64,000 nt of DNA from Aselliscus stoliczkanus. Its lineage: Eukaryota > Chordata > Mammalia > Chiroptera > Hipposideridae. The notes below the pieces were generated by a model, which was not told the DNA's origin, made no database searches, and saw only the letters and a program-made list of their open reading frames with translations. This document shows, one piece after another, positions 35,175-46,596 of this stretch. A program made the position numbers and the translations under genes. Numbering within the stretch: the first letter of the stretch is position 1; each line of letters begins with the position of its first letter. The DNA lies in contig CM066738.1 of NCBI GenBank assembly GCA_033961575.1, positions 67,245,478-67,309,477 of the forward strand, in the 5' to 3' direction.

Positions 35175-35760
35175 CCCAGGTTCAGTGCCACTTGTCACAT
35201 GAGAACCCAAAATTGGAGAGGCAAGAGTTGGTGAGGAGAAAGGTGTTTTCTTTATTCTGGATGCCAGCAGCCAAGAAAGATGGTAGACTGCTGTCCTGAG
35301 AAATGCCATATTCCCTGAACTGAGGATAATCAAGGGGTTTTATAGGCATACAGGTTGTGGGGAAAAAAAAGAGAAGTGGGAAAGTGGATCATACAGGAAC
35401 TGAGGGCTGACTATGATTTCAGGGGTCTGGTCTGTTTCAAGATAATGTTATCTCAGAACTCAGCCACCCTGGTGGGGGCTTTATGCATCACCAGTAAAAA
35501 CTGCACCAGAGTTGCAAAATGGATTCCTTTGCCTGGATGCCTGAGGCTAAGGAATTATTACTTATTTTCAGTTAGTGCTCTGCTGAGTAACTGGGTTAGC
35601 AAAGCATGTGTAGTCTTGAGAAAGGGAACAAAGCAGAGTTATTAAATCAGGCAGTGAGGGAGTGAAACAAAGAGAAAACAGCTGAATAGTAAACTATGAG
35701 GTGAATCAAGCTAGGCTAAATTATTGATTTCTTGTTTCACCCTTACATTCTAATTTCTGG
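35175..35760. mobile_element. Possible LTR fragment
   Basis: The ancient antisense element is interrupted here by about 580 bases of a different composition. They begin near 'cagtgccacttgtcacatga' and end near 'tgtttcacccttaca'. A TG...CA frame and a T-rich 'tgttttctttattctgg' piece could be parts of an LTR. I find no convincing target duplication, so the call is weak. Confidence 0.3.
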
Positions 35761-37472
35761 CTCAGTGCTGCTGGGTTTCTTCTCTCTTCTCTCAATTGAG
35801 TGGCAGGGGAAAGGAAGTGCCTACCTGAGCCACTCTCAACTTTTGGATAGAAGGCCAAGAGTCCCAGGGTCTGAGTGGCTCTCTGGTTTTATACAGTGAA
35901 CCTAAAGACCCTGAATCTGATTTACTGTAGACCACAGAATAGAGGGCTTGGAGACACCAGGCTTGCTGCCGCTGCTGCCGCCAGTTTGGACTGCTGCAGC
36001 CATCACATATTCTGCAAGCGAATGCATTGTTTTTTTTGTTTTTTTGTTTTCTGGGTTTTTTTTTTAAATCTTTTATTGTGAAATAAACATTTTTTTAAAA
36101 TTTATTTTCAGATGTACAACACAATGCATTAGTTATATTTTTTACCCCTCAAAGTGACAACCCCGCTCCCCCAGTTAGCCACCCCATTCCTCCCCCCCAT
36201 ATCATACATATCTATTACAATTCCTTTGACTTCCTTCCACAGTATACTCCACATCCCATGACTATCGATATATTCAGTTACAGTTGGCATACAATGCTAT
36301 ACAACATCAGCTTCAGGTGTACAGTGCAGTGATCAAGCACATCCATGAAGTGCTCTCCCTAACAAGACATGTGACTATCTGACACCCCACAAATTTTTTA
36401 CAACATTATTATATTCCCCGAACTGTGTTTCATATCCCTGTGGCAATATTGTAGTTGTCTATTCATGCTGTCTAATCCCTTCCCCTTCTCCCTTATCCCA
36501 ACCCCCCTCCCAACTAGCAACCCTCAGTTATTCCTCTATAACTATGAATCTGTTTACTTTGATCGTTCATTCAGTTTTACAGATTCCACATCTAAGTGAG
36601 ATCATATGGTACTTGTCTTTCTCCGACTGACTTATTTCACTTAACATAATAGTCTCTTCACAACATTATCAATTAGATTCCCAGAACTGCCCCCCATATT
36701 CCTGTGGCAACATTGTAGTCACCCACCTACACTGTCCAAAACCTTCCCCCTCTCCCTCATCCCCACTCCCTCCCAGCCAGCAACCATGCAACCATCAGTT
36801 TCTCCTTTATATTTGCTTGATATGATTTCAATCTTCTTAAATTTACTGAGACTTGTTTTGTGGCCTAATGTGGTCTATCTTGGAAAATGTCTCACGTGCA
36901 CTTGAGAAGAATGTATATTCTGTTGTTTCAGGATGAATGCTCTAAAAGTATCGACGAAGTGCAGCTGGTCTAAAGTGTCATTTAAGGCCCGTCTTTCTGT
37001 GTTGATTTTCTGTCTAAAAGGTCTGTCCATTGGTGACAAGGGGTGTTGAAGTCCCCTACTATGATAGTGTTACTGTTGATCTCTGTCTTTATGTCTGTCA
37101 AAATCTGTTATATGTAATTAGGAGTTCCTATGTTGGGTGCATAGATGTTTATTAGGGTTATCGTGCCCTTCTTTGTCTTTTATTGTAGTCATTTTGAAGT
37201 ACATTTTGTCCAAAATTAGTACTGGTACTCCAGCTTTTTTTTTTCTCATTTCCATTTGCATGAAATATCTTATTCCATCTGTAAACAGCATATACGTGTG
37301 TCCTATTTTCTTATCCAGTCAGCCACTCTCTGTCTTTTGATTGGAGCATTTAGCCCATTCACATTTAAAATGATTATTGATAGGTGCATATGTATTGCCA
37401 TTTTGTTATTTGTATTCCTGGTCTCCCTGAGTGAGCTTGTTTACCACTTTCTTTTGTTTACAAAAGCCCTTT

Positions 37473-38327
37473 TCACATTTCTTGCAATGCTGGCTTGGTG
37501 GTAATGAATTCCTTAAGCTTATTCTTTTCTGAGAAGCTCTTTATTTCTCCTTCAGTTTCAAGTGATAGCTGTGCTGGGTAGAGCAATCTTGGTTGTAGGC
37601 CTTTATTTTGTGTCACTTTGAGTATCTCCTGCCACTCCCTTCTGGCCTGCAGAGTTTCTGTAGACAAGTCAGCTGTTACTCTAATAGGAGCTCCTTTGTA
37701 GGTAACCTGCTGTCTTTCTCTTGCTGCTTTTAGGATTCTGTTTCTGTCTTTAACCTTTACCATTTTAACTATGATGTGCATTGGTGTGGACCTGTTTGGG
37801 TTTATCTTACTTGGAACCTTCTGCACTTCCTGGGCATGTATGTTGATTTCCTTCACCAGGGTAGGGAGTTTTCAGTCATTATTTTTTCAAATACATGCTC
37901 GACCCCTTGCTTCTTCTCTTCTTCTTGTATTCCTATGAGTCGAAGGTGGCTGCGCTGCATCTTGTCCCATAGGGCTCCTAAACTATTTTCATTGTTTTTT
38001 ATTCTTTGATCTTTTTGTTGTGCCAACTGGGTGATTTCTGCTAGTTTGTCTTCCAAATCGCTGATCTGCTCCTCTGCTTCATCTACTCTACTGGTGATTC
38101 CTTCAAGTGTGTTCTTCATTTCAGTGATTGTGTTCTTTAGTTCTAACTGGTTGTTTTTTTATGATTTCTCTATCCTTCCTTATGTCCTCACTAAGTTTGT
38201 TAAACATTCTTATGATCAGTGTTCTAAACTCTGTCTCTGAAAGGTTGGATCCTTCTGTTTCATTTCATTCCATTTCTAGAGGTTTCTTCTGATCTTTTAT
38301 TTGTGACATGTTTCTTTGTTTCCTCAT
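37473..38327 (-). pseudogene. L1 ORF1 relic, copy B
   Basis: ATG at 38327-38325. TGA at codon 21 (38267-38265) is the same change as in copy A. The coiled-coil part (38119-37853 frame, 'EEQISDLEDKLAEITQLAQ') and the RRM plus C-terminal part (37856-37473 frame, 'NRSTPMHIIVKMVKVKDRN', 'ILKAARERQQ') are each open. They are separated by a single lost base near 37870, with one extra A in a run near 38155. The natural stop is at 37473. This is the least damaged ORF1 in the window. Confidence 0.92.
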
Positions 38328-39452
38328 TATGGCTGTCGCTTTGGGATTGCTTTGATGTATTAGATAGATCACCAGGAGAGGCCTGGCTGGATCACGCAGG
38401 CACACAGCCCACGGCCCAACAATCCCAGGAAAATTCCCAGTCTCAGCCTATCCCAATCAGCCGCTCACAAATCAGGCCAAGCCACCTGAAAAGCAATCAC
38501 CAGCCTGGCAACTCTGGAAGCACAGTGTGGAGAGCGGGAACCCAAGGCGGCTCACGCACTCCAGCGTCTCAGTGAGCAGCCTGTTGGAGCCAGCCGGAGA
38601 ATGCCCACCAAACATTTCCCTGGCAATGCAGCACAAGCTTGGTGGAGGATGGGGATCCGAGGAAGCTCATGCACTCCCGCATCTCAGTGAGCAGCCTGAT
38701 GGAGCCAGAGGGCTCCACCAAGCGTTTCCCTGGCAACAGAGTATAAGCCCGGCGGAGGGTGGGGATCCAAGGCCGCGTGCGCATGCGTGTACACATGCAC
38801 TTCTACACCAATTCCACCAGAGCAATGAGGTCCTGGACCTGATCCTCTGTGGGAGGGCCCAACCCTGACAAAATGGTGTCCTCCTGTACACCACTCGTGT
38901 GCAAGCTCCACACCAGAGGATCAATAGTCCAAAAACCTCCAGCTTTTGCACCAAAGGCGCTCAGTCCAGTCTGTCCCTGCAGGCTCCTGGGCCTGGCCCA
39001 GACAGCCACTCCCTCCACCAGGAACCAGGTAAGTGCTCACCAGCGAGCAAGCCCGTGCGCCAGCCACACTCATTCTTTAGCTGCTTTCAGCCTCACTGAG
39101 CTGAGCAAAGAGAGTCCTCACTAATTTACTGCTAGCTATCTTGGAACTCCTCTTCCCGGCAAAGAAACTCTGGGCTGCTGAGCTTGGTGTGCAGCTGGAG
39201 GATCTCTCCCCCAACTGGAGAAACCTCCCACAGCTGGGGCTTCCCTCATGGGGTCGCCCTCTCTTGTCTGCACCCCCCTACCAGACTTGACGTGGCCTCC
39301 TCTTTTAAGTTCTTTGTTTAGTGGTTCTGTTCATCTAGTGTTCCGGGAACCTCCACGGTTGAATGTTGTATAAATTGTTTGTAATTTTGGTGTGATCCTG
39401 GGAGGTAGTTCGCACAGCATCTGTCTATTCCGCCATTTTACCGGAAGTCACT
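38328..39452 (-). promoter_or_regulatory. 5' UTR / internal promoter region of copy B
   Basis: About 1.1 kb, GC-rich, CpG-containing, opening on the minus strand with 'tgacttccggtaaaatggcg'. This holds AAAATGGCGG (39440-39431), close to the YY1 site that positions the start of transcription in human L1. An ETS-like CCGGAAGT lies beside it (39441-39448 on the plus strand). Plus- and minus-strand frames across 38303-39124 are shadows. Confidence 0.65.
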
Positions 39453-39849
39453 AATGCATTGTTGGTGGGTTCCCCCTCTTGCCACTGTGTGCACCAGTGT
39501 CATTAGGTATGAATCTCCCTACTGAGTCACTCCAGGGTTTTCCTTTCCAAGACTTTTAGCCAGAGACAGCAGGCCTTGTTGTTGTTCTAGACCTCTTGGA
39601 ATTCTGTGCTGCAGGCCTCTCTGCTGCCCAGTGTGGAACATATGGGAAATAAAAAGGAAATCCAGGGAACCCAGTAAGATGTTGTGATGCTAATATGTCA
39701 TAGTTCAAGTCCACCTTTCAGATTAAAAGGTTGTTTATCCAGTTATTTACAGGATATTTAGTTGTGTTTAGGGGAGAAGTGGGGGGAAATGAATCTTCAC
39801 CATCTTAATCCAGAACTGAGATTCTTCTCTCAGTTTTTAATATCAAATA

Positions 39850-40311
39850 TATCAATAATCAGCTGCCTCTCCAGTTCTTTCTCTTTCCTTTTTCACGTTC
39901 AAATATCTTGAAATAGTTTAATTTCAGTTGGGCTTGTTTACAAACCTAGGCCCCTACTTAATTCCGTGTTTTTGGTTTCTTTTGTTAACTATCCCATCAA
40001 ATTAAGCACTGTACTGATTATTTTAGGATTTAAATAACACATTTATTTTAACTAAATATAAAATAATTTGGTGGTAAATTAAATAATTAACTATGATAGA
40101 TTCCAAACACAATGAATTATTCTTTTTTACTTGGTTATTACTACAATTTTACATTTCAGCCCTGTGATATCTTCAATTTAATTCCCACCCTTCATGTCAA
40201 CAGATTTACATTTAAAATGAAAGCTATAATGGATGCTAATTACACTTAGATCTTGCAAATCTATTTCATATTTTAAAATTTTAAATTATTGAATTTTCTC
40301 ATGATTTAAGA
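39850..40311. other. Low-copy DNA
   Basis: No feature recognised. Confidence 0.45.
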
Positions 40312-40322
40312 AATACTAAACA

Positions 40323-42619
40323 GTATATTTTTTATTAAATTTATTGGAGTGACACTGGTTAATCAAATTATATAGATTTCAAGTGTATACTTCCACAATA
40401 TATATCTATATATTGCATTATGTTTTCGCCAGCCAATGTCAACTCTCCTGTCATCACATATTTAACCCCCATTACCCTCTCCTACCTCTCCCTCTCACTA
40501 TACCCTCTAGTAACCACTAAACTGTTTTCTGTGTCCATGAGTTTTTACTTGTTTGTTTGCCTTGTTCATATGTTGTGCTCAGTTTTATATCCCACATGTA
40601 GTGAAATCATATATATTTTTTTTGTCTAACTTATTTTGCTTAGCATGATAATCTCCAGCTTCATCCATGTTGTTGCAAAGGCAGTATTTCAACTTTTCTT
40701 ATGACCGAGTAATATTCCATTGTATATAGATACCATATCTTCTTTATTCAATCATCTATTGAAGGACACTTTGGTTGTTGCCATGTCTTGGCCACCATGA
40801 ATAATGCTGCAAGAAACATAGGATATGCATATCTTTATGGATAAATGTTTTCATTTTGGGAGGTTAGATAGAAGAAGAATTGCTAAGTCGTATGGTAATT
40901 TTATTCTTAACTATTTGAGAAACCTCAGTACTGTTTTTCATTGAGGCTGTACCAATTTAGATTGCCACCAGCAGTGTATAAGGGTTCCTTTTTCACTACA
41001 ACCTCTGTAACACTTATTATTTGTCTTGTTAATAATAAACATTCTGACAGGTGCGAAGTGGTATCTCATTGTGGAATATGATTTCAGTCTTCTTAAAGTT
41101 GTTGAGGCTAGTTTAATGTACCACCATATGGTCTATCCTTGAGAATGTTCCATGCACACTAGAAAAGAATGTACAATCTGGTGTTCTAAGATGAAAGGTT
41201 CTTTAAATATCAATTCTGTCCATTCATTTTAACGTGTCATTTAAGGCTAATATTTCCTTGTTGATTTTCTGTTTGGATGGTCTATCCATAACCGTCAATG
41301 GTATATTTAGATCCCCTACTATATTGTGTTTTTGTCAGTTTCTCTCTTAGTTCTGTTAGTAGTTGCTTTATATATTTTGGTGTTCCCTGATTGGGAATAT
41401 ATATATTACATCTTCTTATTGTATTGTCCCCTTCATCATTATGAAATGTCTATCTTTGTCTCTTGTTGCCTTTGTTATCTTGAAGTCTAATTGTCAGATA
41501 TAAGTGTGGCTATACCCACTTTTCTCTGGATGACATTTGCTTGGAGTATTATTTTCTACCCTTTCACTTTAAGTCTACATTTGTCCTTGCTGGTAAGATG
41601 TGTCTCCTGAAGGCAGCATATGGTTGAATTTCTTTTTCCCACACCCATGGTAGAACACGGTGGGTGATGGTGTTCTAAACCCCTGAAATCCCAGTGTTAA
41701 CCCTGCAGCCAAATGCAGTGCTGTACTGCCTAAACTGTCCCAAGTGCCCCTGCTGAGATCACCCAGAATTGGGGGGGGGGGCAAGGTGGGCTAGGAAAGG
41801 CCACTGATATGTTTGTGGCTTTGTTCTCCTGCCAGTAATGATGATTGCCAGACCTCAGGTGACCTACCGCTGTATCTCCACCCTTGTCACTGGGATTAGC
41901 CTTAGCGTGCATCTGCTGCTCAGGAAGTATCTCTCCAGTTCTCAGGGCTGTAGATAGTCTGGTTTGTTTTGTTTTGTTTTTAGCTGAGCCATTCTGCCAC
42001 CTGTTGGCAGTTCAACGGCAACTCAGCTCGGGCTCGCATCGAACCGCGTTGCTCAGAGCTCAGCTTGCACTCTTGAGAGAGCTCTTAACCAACTGAGCCA
42101 CTCAGCCGGCCCCTAGATAGTCTGTTTTGTAACCTGATATTCATTGCTACAGTTTCTTCTGGGGACCACTGTTAGCTCTGAAGGGTTGTAAGAGGGTGGG
42201 TAGGGGGCAACCAGACTCCCGGTTTTGTTTTCTGTCTGGAAATGGTGGCTGCTCAAACACGGCTACTGTACTTCTATATTTGGCCTCTGCCTCAATTGCT
42301 GGTTTCAGCGGTGTTTATGCTGACCACTCAGGTAGGAGTGCTTGGGGCCACAGAGAGTGCATTACAGCCTGAATCCTCCCCTTTTCTGAGACCCACAGTG
42401 AGCTACAGGCTGCATCCGTGGCACCTGTCTCTGTTCTCCTCCTTTCCCTCCTCCCCTGTTTGCCTAATTCGCCCACCTTCAGATGTTTCAATGCACAGAT
42501 CTCTCAGATGTGTTTGCGTGTTGTGCAGGAAATCCTTTGTTGAATTATAGCTGTTGAGCTTGCTCTAACTTCCAGGGGAGAGATCAAGGGGGACTCTCAT
42601 GCTGCTGTGTTTGAGAACT
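40323..42619 (-). mobile_element. Doubly deleted L1 derivative with 5' region
   Basis: On the minus strand: a GC-richer 5' region (about 42619-41640), an endonuclease-region piece (about 41620-41075), a junction at 41074/41075, then the C-terminal end of ORF2 and 3' UTR (41074-40323). ORF1 and the whole reverse transcriptase are missing. AATACTAAACA (40312-40322) and AATATTAAACA (42620-42630) flank it, with one mismatch, so all of it arrived as a single insertion. The endonuclease-side break falls only a few bases from that in copies A and B. The 5' region is not clearly related to theirs. Confidence 0.75.
41962..42113 (-). mobile_element. SINE fragment of the two-unit type
   Basis: Related to the right half of 32470-32913 ('gccattctgccacctgttgg', 'aaccaactgagccactcagc'). 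The duplication TAGATAGTCTG lies at 41951-41961 and 42114-42124. Only about 150 bases with a T-rich edge: it is truncated relative to the 440-base copy. Confidence 0.85.
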
Positions 42620-42639
42620 AATATTAAACATTTTTTTTT

Positions 42640-43200
42640 AAACACACAGTCATGAGTTTTTCCCTTGGCTTAAATGCCAATATAATTTTATAGTTAGGTA
42701 TGCCCCATGAGAATATATTTTTTTCTCAATTTCATTGTAAAAATAAAATTCATACATTCATTCAATGTCATGTTCCCTCTCAAGTAGATTTATTTTGTAA
42801 AAATTCAAAAAGTGCATTTTGATCCAAGATTCACCTAAAATTCCAATGTCCAGATGGTTATCTTAGGATCATATAATATAGTATTGGAATCTCTGACACA
42901 TTTGTGTTATAAAGAACACTATGTCACTCTAAGCAATAAAAAAATAACAGTAAGAATAAAATAACAGTTAAAAGAGAAAGAGAGAAAAGTTATATGTTTT
43001 AATATACTTAATAACATCAAAATATAAAATTACATATGTAAAATATAAAATTATATATGTAAACATAATCTTAGCATAAAACTCAAAGATCAGCATACAA
43101 ATGTGAATATTATTCTGGCCAAATGAGTCAGTTAAAATGAGCATAATAGTTTAATTAAGCAGTTGTTCATCAATATCACTTTTCAAAATGGAAAACAAAG
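42640..43200. other. Low-copy AT-rich DNA
   Basis: Simple AT-rich stretches around 42940-43070; nothing else recognised. Confidence 0.45.
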
Positions 43201-43204
43201 TTAA

Positions 43205-43320
43205 TTTGTCCAAGACTTACCACACATCTCATTTTGGACCAGCCACATTTCAGGTGCTCAATAGTCACATGTGGATAGTAGCTACCATATTGGACAGTGC
43301 AGCTCTACAGTGTAAATGGC
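43205..43320 (+). mobile_element. hAT-type MER element fragment
   Basis: 'gccacatttcaggtgctcaa', 'tagtcacatgtggatagtag' and 'ctaccatattggacagtgca' are landmark phrases of an old non-autonomous DNA transposon with hAT-type ends. I do not trust my memory for the exact family number. Confidence 0.65.
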
Positions 43321-43394
43321 TTGTTTTCATGCACTAAGACTTATTTATCCATGTATCTTCTTTCCTTTGTTCATTCTTTTGGAAGAAAATGTAA

Positions 43395-43605
43395 CTGTTG
43401 AATCATTTATTGAATACTTTCTATGTATAAAACATGAACTTAATTGTTTCTTATGCAGTATCTAACATTTAATTCTCACAAAACACTATGAAATATATAT
43501 TATGACCCCACTTTTTAAAAGAAGGATCTGAGACTTGGTGAGATTGAATAACTTTGACACAGTTATTAAATGGTCAAGCTGGGATTCAACCCCAACCTAT
43601 TTCTT
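43395..43605 (-). mobile_element. MIR SINE
   Basis: Plus-strand reading follows the MIR reverse complement: 'atttattgaatactttctat', 'taattctcacaaaacactat', 'ggatctgagacttggtgaga', 'tggtcaagctgggattcaac'. Nearly the whole 3' two thirds of MIR is present. Confidence 0.8.
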
Positions 43606-43609
43606 CTCC

Positions 43610-46135
43610 ACTATCCACTGGCACATCAAGGAGCAACATATAGGATTGACTGGACCCTCTGTTATGATAGAGATATTCTAGAGAGTGACTATAAAGGCAT
43701 ATTGATATGAAGTTTTTTGACAAGTGGTAACAAATAAATGAAAAGATGTCAAAAGATGCAGGGGTCCAAAGTAACATTGAAAACCATCCTTCCAGAGGGG
43801 GTGAAGCCTGTGTTAGTTTCCAGTAAATTTTTTCTTCCTTTTTAAAGTTTTCTTCATAATGTTAAATAATGAACTTACATCTATTACTATGATGAATTTT
43901 TACAAGTTCACAGTTATTTGATGTCAAAGTAACCCCATGGTTCCATAAATAAATATAAACTATACCAGAAAAATAAATATGACTTTTGTGTGTGAGCTGC
44001 ATAAATTAATGAATGTGCATTTGCATGATCTTCAAGTACATTTGAACTAGAAATTAGATTAGAATCAAACATTTGTCAATATGTAGGTTGTTTTAGTTTT
44101 TGTTGTAATCTGTTAGTTCATTAGTTATTGCTGGATTTTTATATTTAAAAAAACTGATTTTTACCACACTTTAGGAAATACTAGGGGAAAATCTATACAT
44201 CTAATAAAAATTAATGACTGCCATATAATGTTAGTTTCACAGATATTGCCATTCCAGTTAAGATTAGATCATTCATTTTTTGTTCTGGTTGCTTCCTGAT
44301 AGTCAAAATTGCTAATGAAATTTATGAATTTAGCATTCTAGGAACAGATAAAAGATCATGAGATCATGGGTTTTTACAGGGCTCATTGTGCCAATGTTCT
44401 GTAGTAGTTTAGACTTTCTGGTATTAAAAAAAAACAACCCTTTGATATATCACTAATTGGTTTTAACACCATTGAAGTAGTGCTGAAATCAGTAGGCAAG
44501 AGATTTCTAGCAGCAGGTGGAAAAATGATAATTTTTAGAATCACCATGTGCTTGGAGAATTTCAGGCATTACAACATAGCTCCAAAAAAAAAGTCAGAAC
44601 TCAATTTTTCTATTTTTAAATTACATTAAAACACTGACTCATTACAAATGCTATAAAACTACTGAAAATATACTTGCTAATTCCAAAAAAAACTTGTTAC
44701 TTCACAGTTTTTATTTTTGTAGACACAACTCCTTGCCTTGACTACTTGTTGTATGCAATGCATTCTGACATTCAGCATGCAGTGAAAGATGTCATAACAA
44801 AGATAATTTTCCTGTAGCAATTTGCACACACTTAAGTTAATATCTGTGTCATAAAATACCATACTCATGAAATAGGAAATTGGGTCAGAAAATTGCCCTA
44901 AAGGACAGAAAGTTTTGAATTGGGTTGTTCGACTATATAATATTTTAGTATATGCCTTTCTAAAATCATGTGTTTTTTTTCCTAAATTGATCAAATGAAT
45001 AACCTCTTCCAATTCATGGTAACGATATAAAACCTTCTACTTTTACTATTAGAAACTAGATATATCTTTCTTCATTGACTATATAATTTTTGACTAGGAG
45101 AACTCATTCTTTTCCTGACATTCTGACAAGTAACTTGTAAGTAGAGCATATACTTCATGATTCCCCAGTAATAGTAACATTTTTACTATTAGACAAACAT
45201 ATCTGTTTCCTACTCCACTTGGTGACTAATGGATTCATTCAATTTAATGTTAGGAGTACAGCCTGTTATCCTATAACTGACCCACCACCTTATTCTCATT
45301 TATACTATGTTCTGAACAACTATATTAATTGACCCATCACAGTGTCTTATAATCAGAAACTTCTACCGTAAGCATAAAACTCCTATCCCCTCATCTTCCT
45401 TCATAAGTAAGATACTACATACAGGTTTAACAGGAAGATTTTCTGTTCACATCAGAATTCTAAGTGTGATTATATTTAATATCAGTATAGTTTTTTTTGC
45501 CAGATTATAGTCCTGACAACATTCCAAATTCTCTTTTCCAAAGTTATACCATCCGTTTCTCAGCTATCAAATATAAATCATAATAAAACTGGGATCCCTT
45601 ATATGTATACCAATTTTGATATTTATAATTTTCTCTCTGTAATGTTTTATTTTTTCTTTTCCATTAGCAATGTTAGCATGTCAATCCAGACTTATCACTT
45701 TGTATCTAATTTTTAAAAATCATCTTTTATCAAATTTATACATCTTCTCTCTCTTTATAACCATTCTTTCTGACACCAGTTACTGAAATAATGCTCTCCT
45801 AAATTCAGAATGGCTCACATTTTCCTTCCCAGAACCAAATCTGGGCAGCCCTTAGAAGCTATCTCATGCTCTGTTAAGAAAAATTATAAGAATCTGCAGA
45901 GAAAGGTGAAGAAGTTTTAAAAAGTAGATACAAGACAAAGAAGGAAAGAAGAAAAACTGTTGAAAACATAAATAAAAAATATGAAGACAGAAATTATTTT
46001 ACCTAGAATGGTGGTCATATTATTTTTAAATTCTTCCCAAACCACCCTTCATCAGATGTAAAGATTGAAGTACAATGTTTAAAAACAAACATTTTCCTTG
46101 TTCTAAATGCATTATTAGAGACTTCAGACTTAGCT
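43610..46135. other. Low-copy DNA, longest unannotated stretch of the right half
   Basis: No gene, no clear interspersed repeat. The 111-codon minus-strand frame at 44677-45012 has an ATG but no domain, no G+C rise and no splice context, and I take it as chance. Confidence 0.45.
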
Positions 46136-46150
46136 CCAATTAGTTTTTTT

Positions 46151-46580
46151 TTTTTAAATTGGGGAATTGGGGGAGGGGAACATTGTTGGGGAACCGGGAA
46201 AGGGGAACAGGCAATTGCTGTCCTTTTCTTCTTCAGTCTAGTTGTGGAGGACGTTGCTTCACTGCCCATGTTGGTATCATCATTGAGCTCTTCCTGGGTG
46301 AGGGAGATCAGTCACCAGCCTCTGGACGGCCTCTCACAGCAGCTCTTGGCAGCTCACAGCTGCTGCTGGCTACTCACTGTAGCCTATGGCAGCCCACTGC
46401 AGCAGGGGCTGCAGCTATGCTGTCCCCCTGGGGACTCACAGCAACCCAGCTCCAGGTGCAGCTCTTGTTCACCATTTTAGCTGTAAAGGGCAGTGTCACC
46501 GGCCCTCATTTGTGGGATCCAAACCGGGGCCGCTGGCATCCCAAGCCAGCTCTTAACCAACATGCCACTCGGCCAGCCCT
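46151..46580 (-). mobile_element. Long SINE 1 of a three-SINE row
   Basis: Preceded by CCAATTAG plus T run (46136 onward) and followed by CTAATTAG plus T run (46581 onward). It has the extra 'caccattttagctg' piece next to the head-proximal border, also seen as 'catcatcttagctg' in the copy at 62033, so it belongs to a different subfamily from its two neighbours. Confidence 0.88.
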
Positions 46581-46596
46581 CTAATTAGTTTTTTTT

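Larger units (their letters stand above)
36032..39452 (-). mobile_element. Internally deleted, ORF1-bearing L1 derivative, copy B (full length)
   Basis: An insertion of 3.42 kb with an 11-base duplication, AATGCATTGTT, at 36021-36031 and 39453-39463. On the minus strand it starts with 'tgacttccggtaaaatggcg' and contains a ~1.1 kb 5' UTR, the ORF1 relic (38327-37473), the endonuclease remnant (to about 36814), a junction at 36813/36814 matching that in copy A, and two 3' UTR segments (36814-36660 and about 36555-36395) around the end of ORF2. Because the 5' end is present, it was reverse-transcribed in full from a transcript already carrying these deletions. Confidence 0.9.
33420..39835 (-). 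mobile_element. Ancient L1/HAL1-like element (ORF1 and 5' region), antisense, hosting several insertions
   Basis: Blocks 33420-34403, 34870-35170, about 35760-36031 and 39453-39835 read in antisense as an old ORF1 region and then its 5' region ('tttagtattttttctttgac', 'ggtttaacccatttgccttt', 'cacttgttgaaa'-type phrases; later 'aatcctctattttagtaggc'). Inserted into it, from left to right, are a long SINE, a possible LTR and copy B of the young deleted L1. Coding potential is gone. HAL1 versus L1M cannot be settled by eye. Confidence 0.65.

Noticed and set aside
42241..42550. 102-codon frame starting with ATG in a GC-richer block
   Set aside because: Lies in the 5' region of the deleted L1 at 40323-42619, within its target duplications. 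No domain recognised.
44677..45012. 111-codon frame on the minus strand
   Set aside because: Has an ATG but no domain, no compositional shift and no splice sites. AT-rich flanks make a chance frame likely.
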